A stretch of DNA of 55,148 nt from Clostridiales bacterium (GTDB taxonomy: Bacteria > Bacillota > Clostridia > Christensenellales > Pumilibacteraceae), in NCBI GenBank assembly GCA_029066805.1, contig JAIEFT010000028.1, positions 1-55,148 of the forward strand, given 5' to 3'. The first letter of the stretch is position 1, and each line of letters starts with the position of its first letter. The position numbers and the translations under genes are program-made. A model generated the notes under the pieces. The model ran no database searches and was not told where the DNA came from. It saw only the letters and a list, made by a program, of their open reading frames with translations. Positions 43,528-51,537 of this stretch are shown here, one piece after another.

Positions 43528-44628
43528 ATGGCAATAAAGCACAGTGAACCTTTATCGATGAACGATAGCAATATAGATGTTTTGCCGCCGCCTACGGGAT
43601 ATAGCAAGCGCCCGCGCGTAATGCGATTTTACAATACTCCGCGTATAATAGGCAGAATGAGTGTTGTGGGCGAAAAGGAATCAAAAGGTCCGGTCGGTAA
43701 GTACTTCCATAAATGCGAAACGGACGACAAAATGGGTGAAAAGACCTTTGAACGTGCAGAAATACGCATGTTTGACACCGCCGTCCGCGGTGCTGTGCGC
43801 GACGCACGGCTAAACATTGAGGACGTCGACTTAATGATTTCGGGCGATTTGCTCAACCAAATGACTACTTCGAGCTATGCCGCAAGAGATATCGGCGTAC
43901 CGCATATAGGTATTTACGGTGCGTGCTCAACAATGACCGAAGGACTTATGATGTCGGCGGCATTCGTAGACGCGGGGTATTTTACCAACATCGTTTGTGC
44001 GGCGTCCAGTCACTTTGCCACAGCGGAGCGACAGTTCAGATACCCGTTGGAATACGGCTGCCAGCGTCCGCCTTATGCTCAGTGGACCGTTACCGGCGCG
44101 GCGGCGTCGGTCGTAGGCAAAAACTGCAAACAGACCGAAAGATTTCCCAAGATTGTAATGGCAATCCCCGGACTGATTACAGACTACGGCGTAAACGACC
44201 TTAACAATATGGGTGCTGCAATGGCCCCTGCCGCCATGGATACCATGTTCACTCTGCTAACGCAGTCGGGCTTTAATGTTGACGACTTTGATATGATTGT
44301 GACCGGCGATCTTGGCAAACTCGGATCGGACATTTTGCGCGATCTTATGCGCGAGCGAGGAATTAAGCTCGGACAAAACTATATCGATTGCGGCAATATA
44401 ATATACGACGTGGAGCAGAAGTGCTATCAGGGCGGCAGCGGTTGCGCGTGTTCGGCCACGATATTTAATTCGTTTATAATGGACAAGCTGATGAGCGGCG
44501 AATTCAAGCGCATAGCGTATCTCGCAACAGGCGCGCTTATGAGCACGCAAAGCTGTTATCAGGGTGAAACTATTCCGGGCATATCTCATGCGGTTGTGGT
44601 GGAAAGTCCGTATTGTGGGGAGGATTAA
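43528..44628 (+). CDS. spoVAD: Stage V sporulation protein AD
   Basis: SpoVAD binds dipicolinic acid and resembles beta-ketoacyl synthases (thiolase fold). The 366-residue sequence shows IGIYGACSTMTEGLMMSA (near 128-145) with the cysteine position of the fold, AASSHFATAERQFRYPLEYG and a C-terminal GGSGCACSA. It is about 25 residues longer at the N-terminus than I expect for the family. It lies between spoVAC and spoVAE with nearly no gaps. Confidence 0.94.
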   Translation: MAIKHSEPLSMNDSNIDVLPPPTGYSKRPRVMRFYNTPRIIGRMSVVGEKESKGPVGKYFHKCETDDKMGEKTFERAEIRMFDTAVRGAVRDARLNIEDVDLMISGDLLNQMTTSSYAARDIGVPHIGIYGACSTMTEGLMMSAAFVDAGYFTNIVCAASSHFATAERQFRYPLEYGCQRPPYAQWTVTGAAASVVGKNCKQTERFPKIVMAIPGLITDYGVNDLNNMGAAMAPAAMDTMFTLLTQSGFNVDDFDMIVTGDLGKLGSDILRDLMRERGIKLGQNYIDCGNIIYDVEQKCYQGGSGCACSATIFNSFIMDKLMSGEFKRIAYLATGALMSTQSCYQGETIPGISHAVVVESPYCGED

Positions 44629-44631
44629 CTT

Positions 44632-45006
44632 ATGGAAGTATGGCAAAAGATAGGAACTTACGCTATTGTTTTCGCCGTCGGTGGCGGATTGTGCGCAATA
44701 GCCGAGCTTTTGATAGTCAGGACTAAGCTGACGCCTGCGCGAATACTTGTTATTTTTTTGATTGCGGGAATAATCCTCGAAGGCGTTGGGGTGTACGACT
44801 ATATCTTCAAGGTATGCCAAGCGGGTATAAGCGTGCCGATTGTCGGGTTTGGTGCGGCGCTTGCTAAAGGCTCGATAGAAATGGCCAAGTCTGTCGGATT
44901 TATCGGCGCGTTTGCAGGCGGTCTAATACGTACTGCTTATGGAGTGGGCGTTGCTATAGTAATGAGTTATATTGTAACGCTTCTGTTCAGCGCAAAAGCA
45001 AAGTGA
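44632..45006 (+). CDS. spoVAE: Stage V sporulation protein AE (SpoVAEb type)
   Basis: The 124-residue membrane protein has four hydrophobic segments and the family motifs GGGLCAIAELLI (near 18-29), LTPARILV and GFGAALAKGSIEMAKSVGFIGAF (near 70-92). It completes the minimal spoVAC-D-E set found in many Clostridia; spoVAA, spoVAB and spoVAF are not nearby. GGGGAGG lies before the ATG inside the intergenic gap and end of spoVAD. Confidence 0.92.
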   Translation: MEVWQKIGTYAIVFAVGGGLCAIAELLIVRTKLTPARILVIFLIAGIILEGVGVYDYIFKVCQAGISVPIVGFGAALAKGSIEMAKSVGFIGAFAGGLIRTAYGVGVAIVMSYIVTLLFSAKAK

Positions 45007-45043
45007 TGTATCAATCGGATACCTTTTAGCATATATATTGTTT

Positions 45044-45721
45044 GTGAAAGATGGTTGCAGAGTAGTAAAAAAGAAGCGCAACAAACGAAAGATATTGTTT
45101 GTTGTGCTTTTTATTATAAGCGCTATTATTGTGGGAGTAACAGTGTTCATCAAGCACAATGTTACGCCCATGATACTTGCATTGTCCGAGGAACGTGTGC
45201 GCTCGCTAACTGCGGACGCCGTCAGTTTAGCGGTAGTAGACGTCATGTCGCAAAATAACGATGTGGATTATCTTAATATAATACGCGATGACGATCAAAA
45301 TATAAAAAGCGTTAGCGTGGACGGAAAAGCGGCGACTGTGCTTGCCGAGCAGATCGCGCTTACCGCACAACAGTACATAACCGACGTAGGTAATGACGGT
45401 ATAAAAATACCGTTAGGCTCGCTAAGCGGACTTGCGGTGTTTACGGGGCTCGGTCCGGATATCAACATGCGTGTATATCTTGTAGGATCGACTTATGCGG
45501 AAATGACTTCCGTGTTCACGTCGGCAGGAATTAACCAAACTCTGCATAGGTTATATTTTACCATATACGGCAATATTGCGGTGGCAGTGCCGGGTATACC
45601 GTCGACGATAAAGGTTTCGGCGCAAGTGCTAATGGGCGAAACTTTAATTGTAGGCGAAGTCCCGCCTACGTATTTGCAGTCTACTTCGGTGGGTGATATG
45701 CTTGATTTGGCGGTAAAATAG
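45044..45721 (+). CDS. yunB: Sporulation protein YunB
   Basis: The protein has a basic N-terminus, one membrane segment (about residues 15-35) and an extracytoplasmic domain of about 190 residues. The NxDVDYLNII, IPLGSLSGLAVFTGLGP and TLIVGEVPPTY motifs match YunB, a mother-cell sporulation protein of poorly known function. The start is uncertain: GTG at 45044 (225 residues) or TTG at 45038, neither with a Shine-Dalgarno sequence. A CATATATA sequence just upstream resembles a sigma-E -10 region only weakly. Confidence 0.85.
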   Translation: MKDGCRVVKKKRNKRKILFVVLFIISAIIVGVTVFIKHNVTPMILALSEERVRSLTADAVSLAVVDVMSQNNDVDYLNIIRDDDQNIKSVSVDGKAATVLAEQIALTAQQYITDVGNDGIKIPLGSLSGLAVFTGLGPDINMRVYLVGSTYAEMTSVFTSAGINQTLHRLYFTIYGNIAVAVPGIPSTIKVSAQVLMGETLIVGEVPPTYLQSTSVGDMLDLAVK

Positions 45722-45754
45722 AGAGTTTATCTGTGAAATTATTGTCAAAAATGA

Positions 45755-45783
45755 TTGCATAGCATTTTGTGTTGTGGTATAAT
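45755..45783 (+). promoter_or_regulatory. Promoter of the T-box/pheS operon
   Basis: TTGCAT (45755-45760), 17-bp spacer, TATAAT (45778-45783) with extended TG. Transcription should start near 45790. Confidence 0.78.
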
Positions 45784-45789
45784 AGTTTT

Positions 45790-46010
45790 GTTATAGATGC
45801 GTTTGAGTGCGGCATAAGAGTAAGCGCATATACAGAGAGTCGTCCGCGGCTGAAAGACGACGCGCGCTAAAAGATTTTCACCGTACAAGCACTGTTGCCG
45901 AAATTTCAGTAAGCAATGGCGTAGACTGCGTAATAGTCTAAAAGAGTTACAAATTCGGGTGGTACCGCGTAATATTACGCCCCGTGTGCATTATGCATGC
46001 GGGTTTTTTT
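45790..46010 (+). promoter_or_regulatory. T-box leader, phenylalanine-specific
   Basis: The leader has the stem I features AGAGAG (45834-45839) with GCTGAAAGACGAC (45849-45861), and the diagnostic T-box sequence CGGGTGGTACCGCG (45956-45969). A UUC codon (45877-45879), in AAGATTTTCACC, is in the place expected for the specifier and fits phenylalanine. A terminator hairpin (45981-46003) with seven T follows. Uncharged tRNA-Phe should favour the antiterminator and turn on pheS and the genes after it. Confidence 0.92.
45981..46010 (+). terminator. Conditional terminator of the T-box
   Basis: CCCGTGTGCAT and ATGCATGCGGG (with two G-T pairs) followed by TTTTTTT. It competes with the antiterminator formed by the T-box sequence. 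Confidence 0.85.
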
Positions 46011-46033
46011 GTTTTAAATTATTCGGAGGTAAT

Positions 46034-47053
46034 ATGAATCTTAAAGAAATTCGTGACGAAGCACTTAAAAAGCTTGAAAGTCCCGACGTCAAAACCGAGC
46101 GTGATTTGACCGAGCTAAAGACATATCTTTTCGGCAAGTCGGGTGTGCTGACCGGGCTTATGAAGGGACTCAAAGACCTTCCTCCCGAGCAAAAGCCGCA
46201 AGCGGGCAAAGAGATTAACGATTTGCGCGTAGAGCTGACGGCGTTATGCGAGCAAAAGGAGAAGGAGCTTCACCGTCTTGCAATAGAGCAATCCATAAAT
46301 TCTCAGACGATAGATTTGTCTGTAGATAGACCTTATCATGCTATCGGCTGTGCGCATCCGTTAAATCAAGTCCGTCGTCGCCTTACCGATTACTTTGTCG
46401 GCAACGGATATATCGTGTACGACAGTCCCGAAATAGAAACGGATTACTACAATTTTCAGGCACTCAATGTTCCGCTCGATCACCCGGCGCGCGACATGCA
46501 GGACACGTTTTTTATAAACGATAACATTCTGTTGCGCACGCAGACATCTGCCGGACAAGTTAGGCTTATGGAACAGTACAAGCCGCCGCTCAAAATGATT
46601 TGCCCGGGCAGGGTTTTTCGCAACGACGACGATTCCACGCATTCGCCGGTGTTCCACCAAATGGAGGGGCTTGTTATAGACAAAAACGTCACGCTGTGCG
46701 ACCTTAAGGGCGCGCTTGACGGCTTTGCCAAGTTCATTTTCGGCGAGCAAACGCAAATACGGTTCAGACCGAGTTATTTTCCGTTTACCGAGCCGAGCGT
46801 GGAGGTTGACGTATCGTGCTTTAACTGCGGCGGAAGCGGTTGCAGAGTGTGCAAAAACACAGGTTGGATAGAGATTTTAGGCGCGGGTATGGTCAACCGC
46901 AAGGTGCTTGCAAACTGCGGCATAGATCCCGATGAGTACCATGGATTTGCGTTTGGCATGGGGCTTGACCGCATAACAATGATACTTTGCGCTATCAACG
47001 ATATCAAGTTGATGTGGGAAAACGATGTGCGTTTCTTGCACATGTTCAAGTAG
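46034..47053 (+). CDS. pheS: Phenylalanine-tRNA ligase alpha subunit
   Basis: The 339-residue catalytic subunit of the alpha2-beta2 enzyme charges tRNA-Phe. After an N-terminal coiled coil (residues 1-85) come the class II motifs: HPLNQVRRRLTDYF (near 100), ETDYYNFQALNVPLDHPARDMQDTF split around residues 135-160, GRVFRNDD (near 195) and FGMGLDR (near 310). The ATG at 46034 has CGGAGG 7 nt upstream; a longer in-frame start at 45959 lies in the T-box itself. First gene of pheS-pheT-U32-mutS2. Confidence 0.97.
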   Translation: MNLKEIRDEALKKLESPDVKTERDLTELKTYLFGKSGVLTGLMKGLKDLPPEQKPQAGKEINDLRVELTALCEQKEKELHRLAIEQSINSQTIDLSVDRPYHAIGCAHPLNQVRRRLTDYFVGNGYIVYDSPEIETDYYNFQALNVPLDHPARDMQDTFFINDNILLRTQTSAGQVRLMEQYKPPLKMICPGRVFRNDDDSTHSPVFHQMEGLVIDKNVTLCDLKGALDGFAKFIFGEQTQIRFRPSYFPFTEPSVEVDVSCFNCGGSGCRVCKNTGWIEILGAGMVNRKVLANCGIDPDEYHGFAFGMGLDRITMILCAINDIKLMWENDVRFLHMFK

Positions 47054-47062
47054 GAGGATAGT

Positions 47063-49438
47063 ATGAAACTTCCGTTGAGTTGGTTAAAGGATTATGTGAA
47101 TATCGGCGATATTACGCCGCAGGAATTATCGGACAAGCTTGTTTCTATCGGGTTTGAGGTCGAGGAAATAATTATGCCGCGCAGCGACATTAAGGGCGTT
47201 GTAGTCGGGCATGTATTGGATATTGTTCACCACGACAATTCCGATAAATTATGGATTTGTCAGGTCGATATCGGTAATGAGATAGTGCAGATAGTCACGG
47301 GCGCACAAAACGTAAAAAAAGGCGACTATGTTCCCGTTGCTACCGTCGGCGCGGAATTGCCCGACGGCACGCATATTAAGCCCGCAAAATTGCGCGGCGT
47401 GGAAAGCTTCGGCATGATGTGCGGCGGTAGAGAGCTTGGCGTTGATGACAGCATTATAGACGGCGCGAGCTATGACGGCATTTTGATTTTGCCCGGCGAT
47501 AGTATTGTAGGCGAAAACATTTTGCACACACTCGGTCAAGACGATACCGTTTTGGACGTTTCCATAACCGCCAATCGTCCCGATTGCCAAGCTATAGTAA
47601 ACCTTGCGCGCGAAATTTCCGTTCTGCTTGATAAGCCGTTCAAAATGCCAAAGCTTACGTACAAGACCGTGGATATCGGTACGGGCAAAATGCCGACTGT
47701 AAAGATAGCCGAAAAGGATTTGTGCAGCCGTTATATCGGGAGAATGATTTACAATATAAAAATCGAAAAATCGCCCAAATGGATGCGCGATAGGCTGCGT
47801 ATGTGTGGAATTCGCCCTATAAACAACCTTGTTGATATTACAAATTACGTATTGCTGGAAATAGGTCAGCCTATGCATGCCTTTGACCGAAAGTATATCG
47901 ACGGCGGCATTAACGTGCGTAAAGGCGTTGTCGGCGAAAGTATAGTGGCGCTTGACGGCAAAAAGTACAACGTAGGCGACGTGCTTTTGATTGCCGACGA
48001 CAAAAAGCCGCTCGCCATTGCAGGTATTATGGGCGGAGAATACACAAGCATTTTTCCCGATACGCAAATGGTATTTTTGGAGGCGGCGCGATTTGAGCGC
48101 AGCAACATTCGCAGAACGTCGCGCAAGATAGGTTTGCGTTCCGATTCCTCGGCGCGGTATGAAAAGGGCGTAGATTGGCATTCGGTAGAAATAGGTTCGG
48201 AGCGCGCTCTGGCGCTTATCGACGAGCTTAAATGCGGAACTATTGTGAACGCACGCGTATCAGACGGCATAGAAGCGCCGGAGCAAAAAATTATTCGCAC
48301 CACCAAGGAAGAAATCTGTGCGTTGCTGGGTATAGATATCGACAAAAAGATAATAGTGTCGTTGCTCAAAAAACAAGGTATTGCAGTTAAGTCCGAGGGT
48401 AAAACGCTTGTCTGTACAATTCCGCTTGTTCGTGAGGATATAGACGGATATCCCGATCTTGCCGAGGACATTATGCGCTTTTACGGTTACGACAAGATTA
48501 TATCCACGCATTCGGAAAATACGCACCAAACGCGTGGATACTTGTCAACTCACGACGAGAACGTGCAAAAGGTTAAAGACCGATTACAAGCGCTCGGCGC
48601 AGACGAAATACTGAACTATTCGTTTGTTTCGCCCGATGCCGCCGATAAGCTGTTGCTTGCCGCCGACGACGAGTGGCGAAAGGTTATTCCAATTTTAAAC
48701 CCGCTAAGCCGTGATATTTCGGTAATGCGTACACAACTTGTGTACGGTATGCTTACTTCGATTGCTCGCAACTATGCGAGAAAAAACAGTGCAATGCGCT
48801 TTTACGAGCTTGGCAAAGTTTTTGTTGCGGAAAAATTACCGTTGGAAAAATTGCCGGTGGAGCGTGACGTTTTGTGCGTCGGCTTTTGCAACGACGGCAA
48901 CTTTTTCACGCTCAAAAATATAGTAGGCGAGATTGTAGGCATGTTCGGAAAAGTCGAATATACGCCGTCGTCCGCGCCGTATTTACACCCCAAACAATCG
49001 TTGCATGTTGATGCCTGCGGCATAGTAGGCGACTTCGGCAAGCTCCATCCGCTTGTTTGCGAAAATTACGACTTGCCGGAATGCGTGTTTGTAGCGCATT
49101 TGGATATTACGGATGCGCTTAACGCCGTGCTGCCTACAGCAAAGTACGTGCAGCTATCCAAACAGCACCCTATTGATAGGGATTTGGCGGTGGTTGTTAA
49201 AAAATCCGTAGCGGTGGGCGATATGCTTGCAGCAGTCAAAGCGGTCAATCCGTATATATCGGAAGTTAAGCTGTTTGATATTTACGAAGGCGAGCAGATT
49301 GCAGACGGCTACAAAAGCGTTGCATTTTCCGTGCGGTTACAGCCTACGGACGCGCCGTTCTCCGACAGTCAAATCAAAGAGATTATAGACAAGATTATAC
49401 AAAAAGTCGAAACGCAATTCGAGGCTAAGCTAAGGTAA
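47063..49438 (+). CDS. pheT: Phenylalanine-tRNA ligase beta subunit
   Basis: The 791-residue subunit carries a tRNA-binding OB fold (about residues 40-150, with NSDKLWICQVDIG), the B3/B4 editing domain (RNLVDITNYVLLE-like NNLVDITNYVLLEIGQPMHAFD near 254-275), a B5 domain, the catalytic-like core and the C-terminal ferredoxin-fold anticodon-binding domain (near 700-791). Length is typical. AGGAGG precedes the ATG. Its stop overlaps the next start as TAATG. Confidence 0.97.
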   Translation: MKLPLSWLKDYVNIGDITPQELSDKLVSIGFEVEEIIMPRSDIKGVVVGHVLDIVHHDNSDKLWICQVDIGNEIVQIVTGAQNVKKGDYVPVATVGAELPDGTHIKPAKLRGVESFGMMCGGRELGVDDSIIDGASYDGILILPGDSIVGENILHTLGQDDTVLDVSITANRPDCQAIVNLAREISVLLDKPFKMPKLTYKTVDIGTGKMPTVKIAEKDLCSRYIGRMIYNIKIEKSPKWMRDRLRMCGIRPINNLVDITNYVLLEIGQPMHAFDRKYIDGGINVRKGVVGESIVALDGKKYNVGDVLLIADDKKPLAIAGIMGGEYTSIFPDTQMVFLEAARFERSNIRRTSRKIGLRSDSSARYEKGVDWHSVEIGSERALALIDELKCGTIVNARVSDGIEAPEQKIIRTTKEEICALLGIDIDKKIIVSLLKKQGIAVKSEGKTLVCTIPLVREDIDGYPDLAEDIMRFYGYDKIISTHSENTHQTRGYLSTHDENVQKVKDRLQALGADEILNYSFVSPDAADKLLLAADDEWRKVIPILNPLSRDISVMRTQLVYGMLTSIARNYARKNSAMRFYELGKVFVAEKLPLEKLPVERDVLCVGFCNDGNFFTLKNIVGEIVGMFGKVEYTPSSAPYLHPKQSLHVDACGIVGDFGKLHPLVCENYDLPECVFVAHLDITDALNAVLPTAKYVQLSKQHPIDRDLAVVVKKSVAVGDMLAAVKAVNPYISEVKLFDIYEGEQIADGYKSVAFSVRLQPTDAPFSDSQIKEIIDKIIQKVETQFEAKLR

Positions 49439-51537
49439 TGCAGATTGTTGCTCCGGCAGGTAATAATAGCGGGCTTATCGCAAGTATCAACGGCGGCGCG
49501 GACGCAGTTTATTTGGGTATGCCCAATTTCGGCGCACGCGCAAAAGCGGAAAACTTTGACGAGCAGTCGCTTTTGAGTGCGATCGAGCTTGCGCACCTAT
49601 ATGGAGTTAAAGTATTTGTCACGCTAAATACGCTCATCAAAGACGGAGAGATAAAGTCCGCTATCGACGCGGCAAAGCTTGCATATTCTTTGGGCGCGGA
49701 TGCCGCTATTGTTCAGGATATTAGGTTTATCAAGCAATTAAAGCAGGCTCTGCCGGATTTCGCATTGCATGCAAGTACTCAAATGGGTATTCACAATGCC
49801 GATGGCGCAAGGGTTTTGCTTGATTTGGGGATAGCGCGCGCGGTGCTTGCCAGAGAAACGTTGCCGCAGGATATAATAGAAATCAAGCAAACCGGAATAG
49901 AAATCGAATATTTTGTGCAGGGCGCGCTTTGTGTTAGTTTCTCCGGAAATTGCTATTTTTCATCGCTTGCTTCATCATATAGCGGCAATAGGGGCAAATG
50001 CATGCAGCTGTGCCGCAAACCATATTACTTTAACGGAAAGCGCGGTTATTTTTTGTCGGCTAAAGATTTGTGCTTATTCGACAAGCTTGATTATCTTGCC
50101 GAGCTCGGCGTTGACGCTATAAAGATTGAGGGGCGTATGCGTTCGGACGAGTATGCATATACTGCGGTCAGCGTGTACAAAAACAAGAGTGTGAATGCAA
50201 AAAACGCGCTTAAATCGGTTTTTAACAGGGGAGACTACTGTGACGGGTATTTGAGCGATGGCGCGCCGTTTAATGTCATATACCCAAAAATACAAGGCAA
50301 TATCGGCATAAAAGTTGGTAAAATCACATCTGTAAACGGTAATTATATCTCGGTCAAAGGATTTACACCGCACAAAAATGACGGTTTTAAAGTAGTTCGT
50401 GCCGGAGAGGAGGTTTGCGGTGCGACAGTTAACGGCGACAAAATTGTTTGCGACGGACGCTGTAAACCGGGCGACGAGCTCAGAAAAACTTTTGACGGTT
50501 CGCTATCCGAAAAGGTCAAATCCGTCAAGCGTAATATCGATATGTGGGTTGACATTAAATTGTCGTGCGGCGAGCAACCGACGGCAAATGTGACTTTGCC
50601 CGACAAGTCTATTATTACTGTGTCGGGAGATTTTGTTGTCGACCAAGCCAGAACCCGAGGTATAACTCGAGACGACGTTGTTCGTGTATTCAACAAAACT
50701 TCCGATTTTCCGTTTACTCCGAATATAACTGTTGATATCAAAGATGAACTGTTCGCTCAGATAGCTGCGCTGAATGAGTTTAGGCGCAAGGTGTACAAAA
50801 CCGCAAAACAAGCCATTTTGAACGGGTATACAATTAAACGCAGTTCGCTATCCTATGTTGGATTGAGATATAACAAGTTTACAGGTAGCGGTAAAATTTT
50901 AATGGTGGAAAGTGAAAATCAGCTTACTGCGGAAATACTAAGTAAAGTTGATTATGTCGTTTTTAATCCGAGTAATTATGAGGATTTTGTAATCCCGGAT
51001 ATCGATAAACCGATTTTGCTCAATCTTCCTATCACTATGCGTGGTGACGACAGGGAAATTATACTTAAGGCAGTTAACAATCCCAAAGTATACGGCGTAG
51101 TGTCCAACAATCTGTATTCGCTTAGCTTGACAGATAAGCCCATACTTTTGGGTACGGGGCACAATATAATAGGTGAGTGCGAATATCCGCATGTTACTTC
51201 GATCGAGGCAGACAGTGCAAGCAACGGGTTTACGTATGTGTACGGCTACGCTCCTGTCATGACGTTGTGTCATTGCCCGTACGGTAAGTGCGTTAATTGT
51301 TCCGGCAAGGATGAATTGATAGACGAAAATGGCAGAACTTTCGCGCTAAGGCGATACAAGGCAGCGCATTGCTATTGGCAACTGCTTAATTGTGTCCCAA
51401 GCTATCAAGACAAACCGAAAACAACAAACTTGTTTTTTGACTGCACTACGTCCGATTGTAACAAAATCCTTGCCGTATTACGCTTTGATTATAACGGCAA
51501 TTACACGCGTGGCAATATGAATAAGGTACTGAAATAA
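49438..51537 (+). CDS. U32 family peptidase/RNA-hydroxylase-like protein
   Basis: The 699-residue protein begins with a TIM-barrel-like region (VAPAGNNSGLIASINGGADAVYLG) and contains the U32 signature EYFVQGALCVSFSGNCYFS near residues 155-173, followed by NRGKCMQLCR. The long C-terminal part resembles the DUF3656-containing U32 subgroup. Relatives include RlhA, which hydroxylates 23S rRNA C2501 in Escherichia coli, and proteins once described as collagenases; rRNA hydroxylation is a better guess than proteolysis. It overlaps pheT and mutS2 by one base each, so it is transcribed under the phenylalanine T-box. Confidence 0.85.
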   Translation: MQIVAPAGNNSGLIASINGGADAVYLGMPNFGARAKAENFDEQSLLSAIELAHLYGVKVFVTLNTLIKDGEIKSAIDAAKLAYSLGADAAIVQDIRFIKQLKQALPDFALHASTQMGIHNADGARVLLDLGIARAVLARETLPQDIIEIKQTGIEIEYFVQGALCVSFSGNCYFSSLASSYSGNRGKCMQLCRKPYYFNGKRGYFLSAKDLCLFDKLDYLAELGVDAIKIEGRMRSDEYAYTAVSVYKNKSVNAKNALKSVFNRGDYCDGYLSDGAPFNVIYPKIQGNIGIKVGKITSVNGNYISVKGFTPHKNDGFKVVRAGEEVCGATVNGDKIVCDGRCKPGDELRKTFDGSLSEKVKSVKRNIDMWVDIKLSCGEQPTANVTLPDKSIITVSGDFVVDQARTRGITRDDVVRVFNKTSDFPFTPNITVDIKDELFAQIAALNEFRRKVYKTAKQAILNGYTIKRSSLSYVGLRYNKFTGSGKILMVESENQLTAEILSKVDYVVFNPSNYEDFVIPDIDKPILLNLPITMRGDDREIILKAVNNPKVYGVVSNNLYSLSLTDKPILLGTGHNIIGECEYPHVTSIEADSASNGFTYVYGYAPVMTLCHCPYGKCVNCSGKDELIDENGRTFALRRYKAAHCYWQLLNCVPSYQDKPKTTNLFFDCTTSDCNKILAVLRFDYNGNYTRGNMNKVLK

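Noticed and set aside
45959-46033. A longer start for pheS
   Set aside because: The extra codons lie within the T-box sequence and terminator of the leader; the ATG at 46034 has CGGAGG upstream.
47249-48181. A 310-codon minus-strand frame opposite pheT
   Set aside because: It lies wholly inside pheT, has no start signal or recognisable motif, and its composition is that of a codon-bias shadow.
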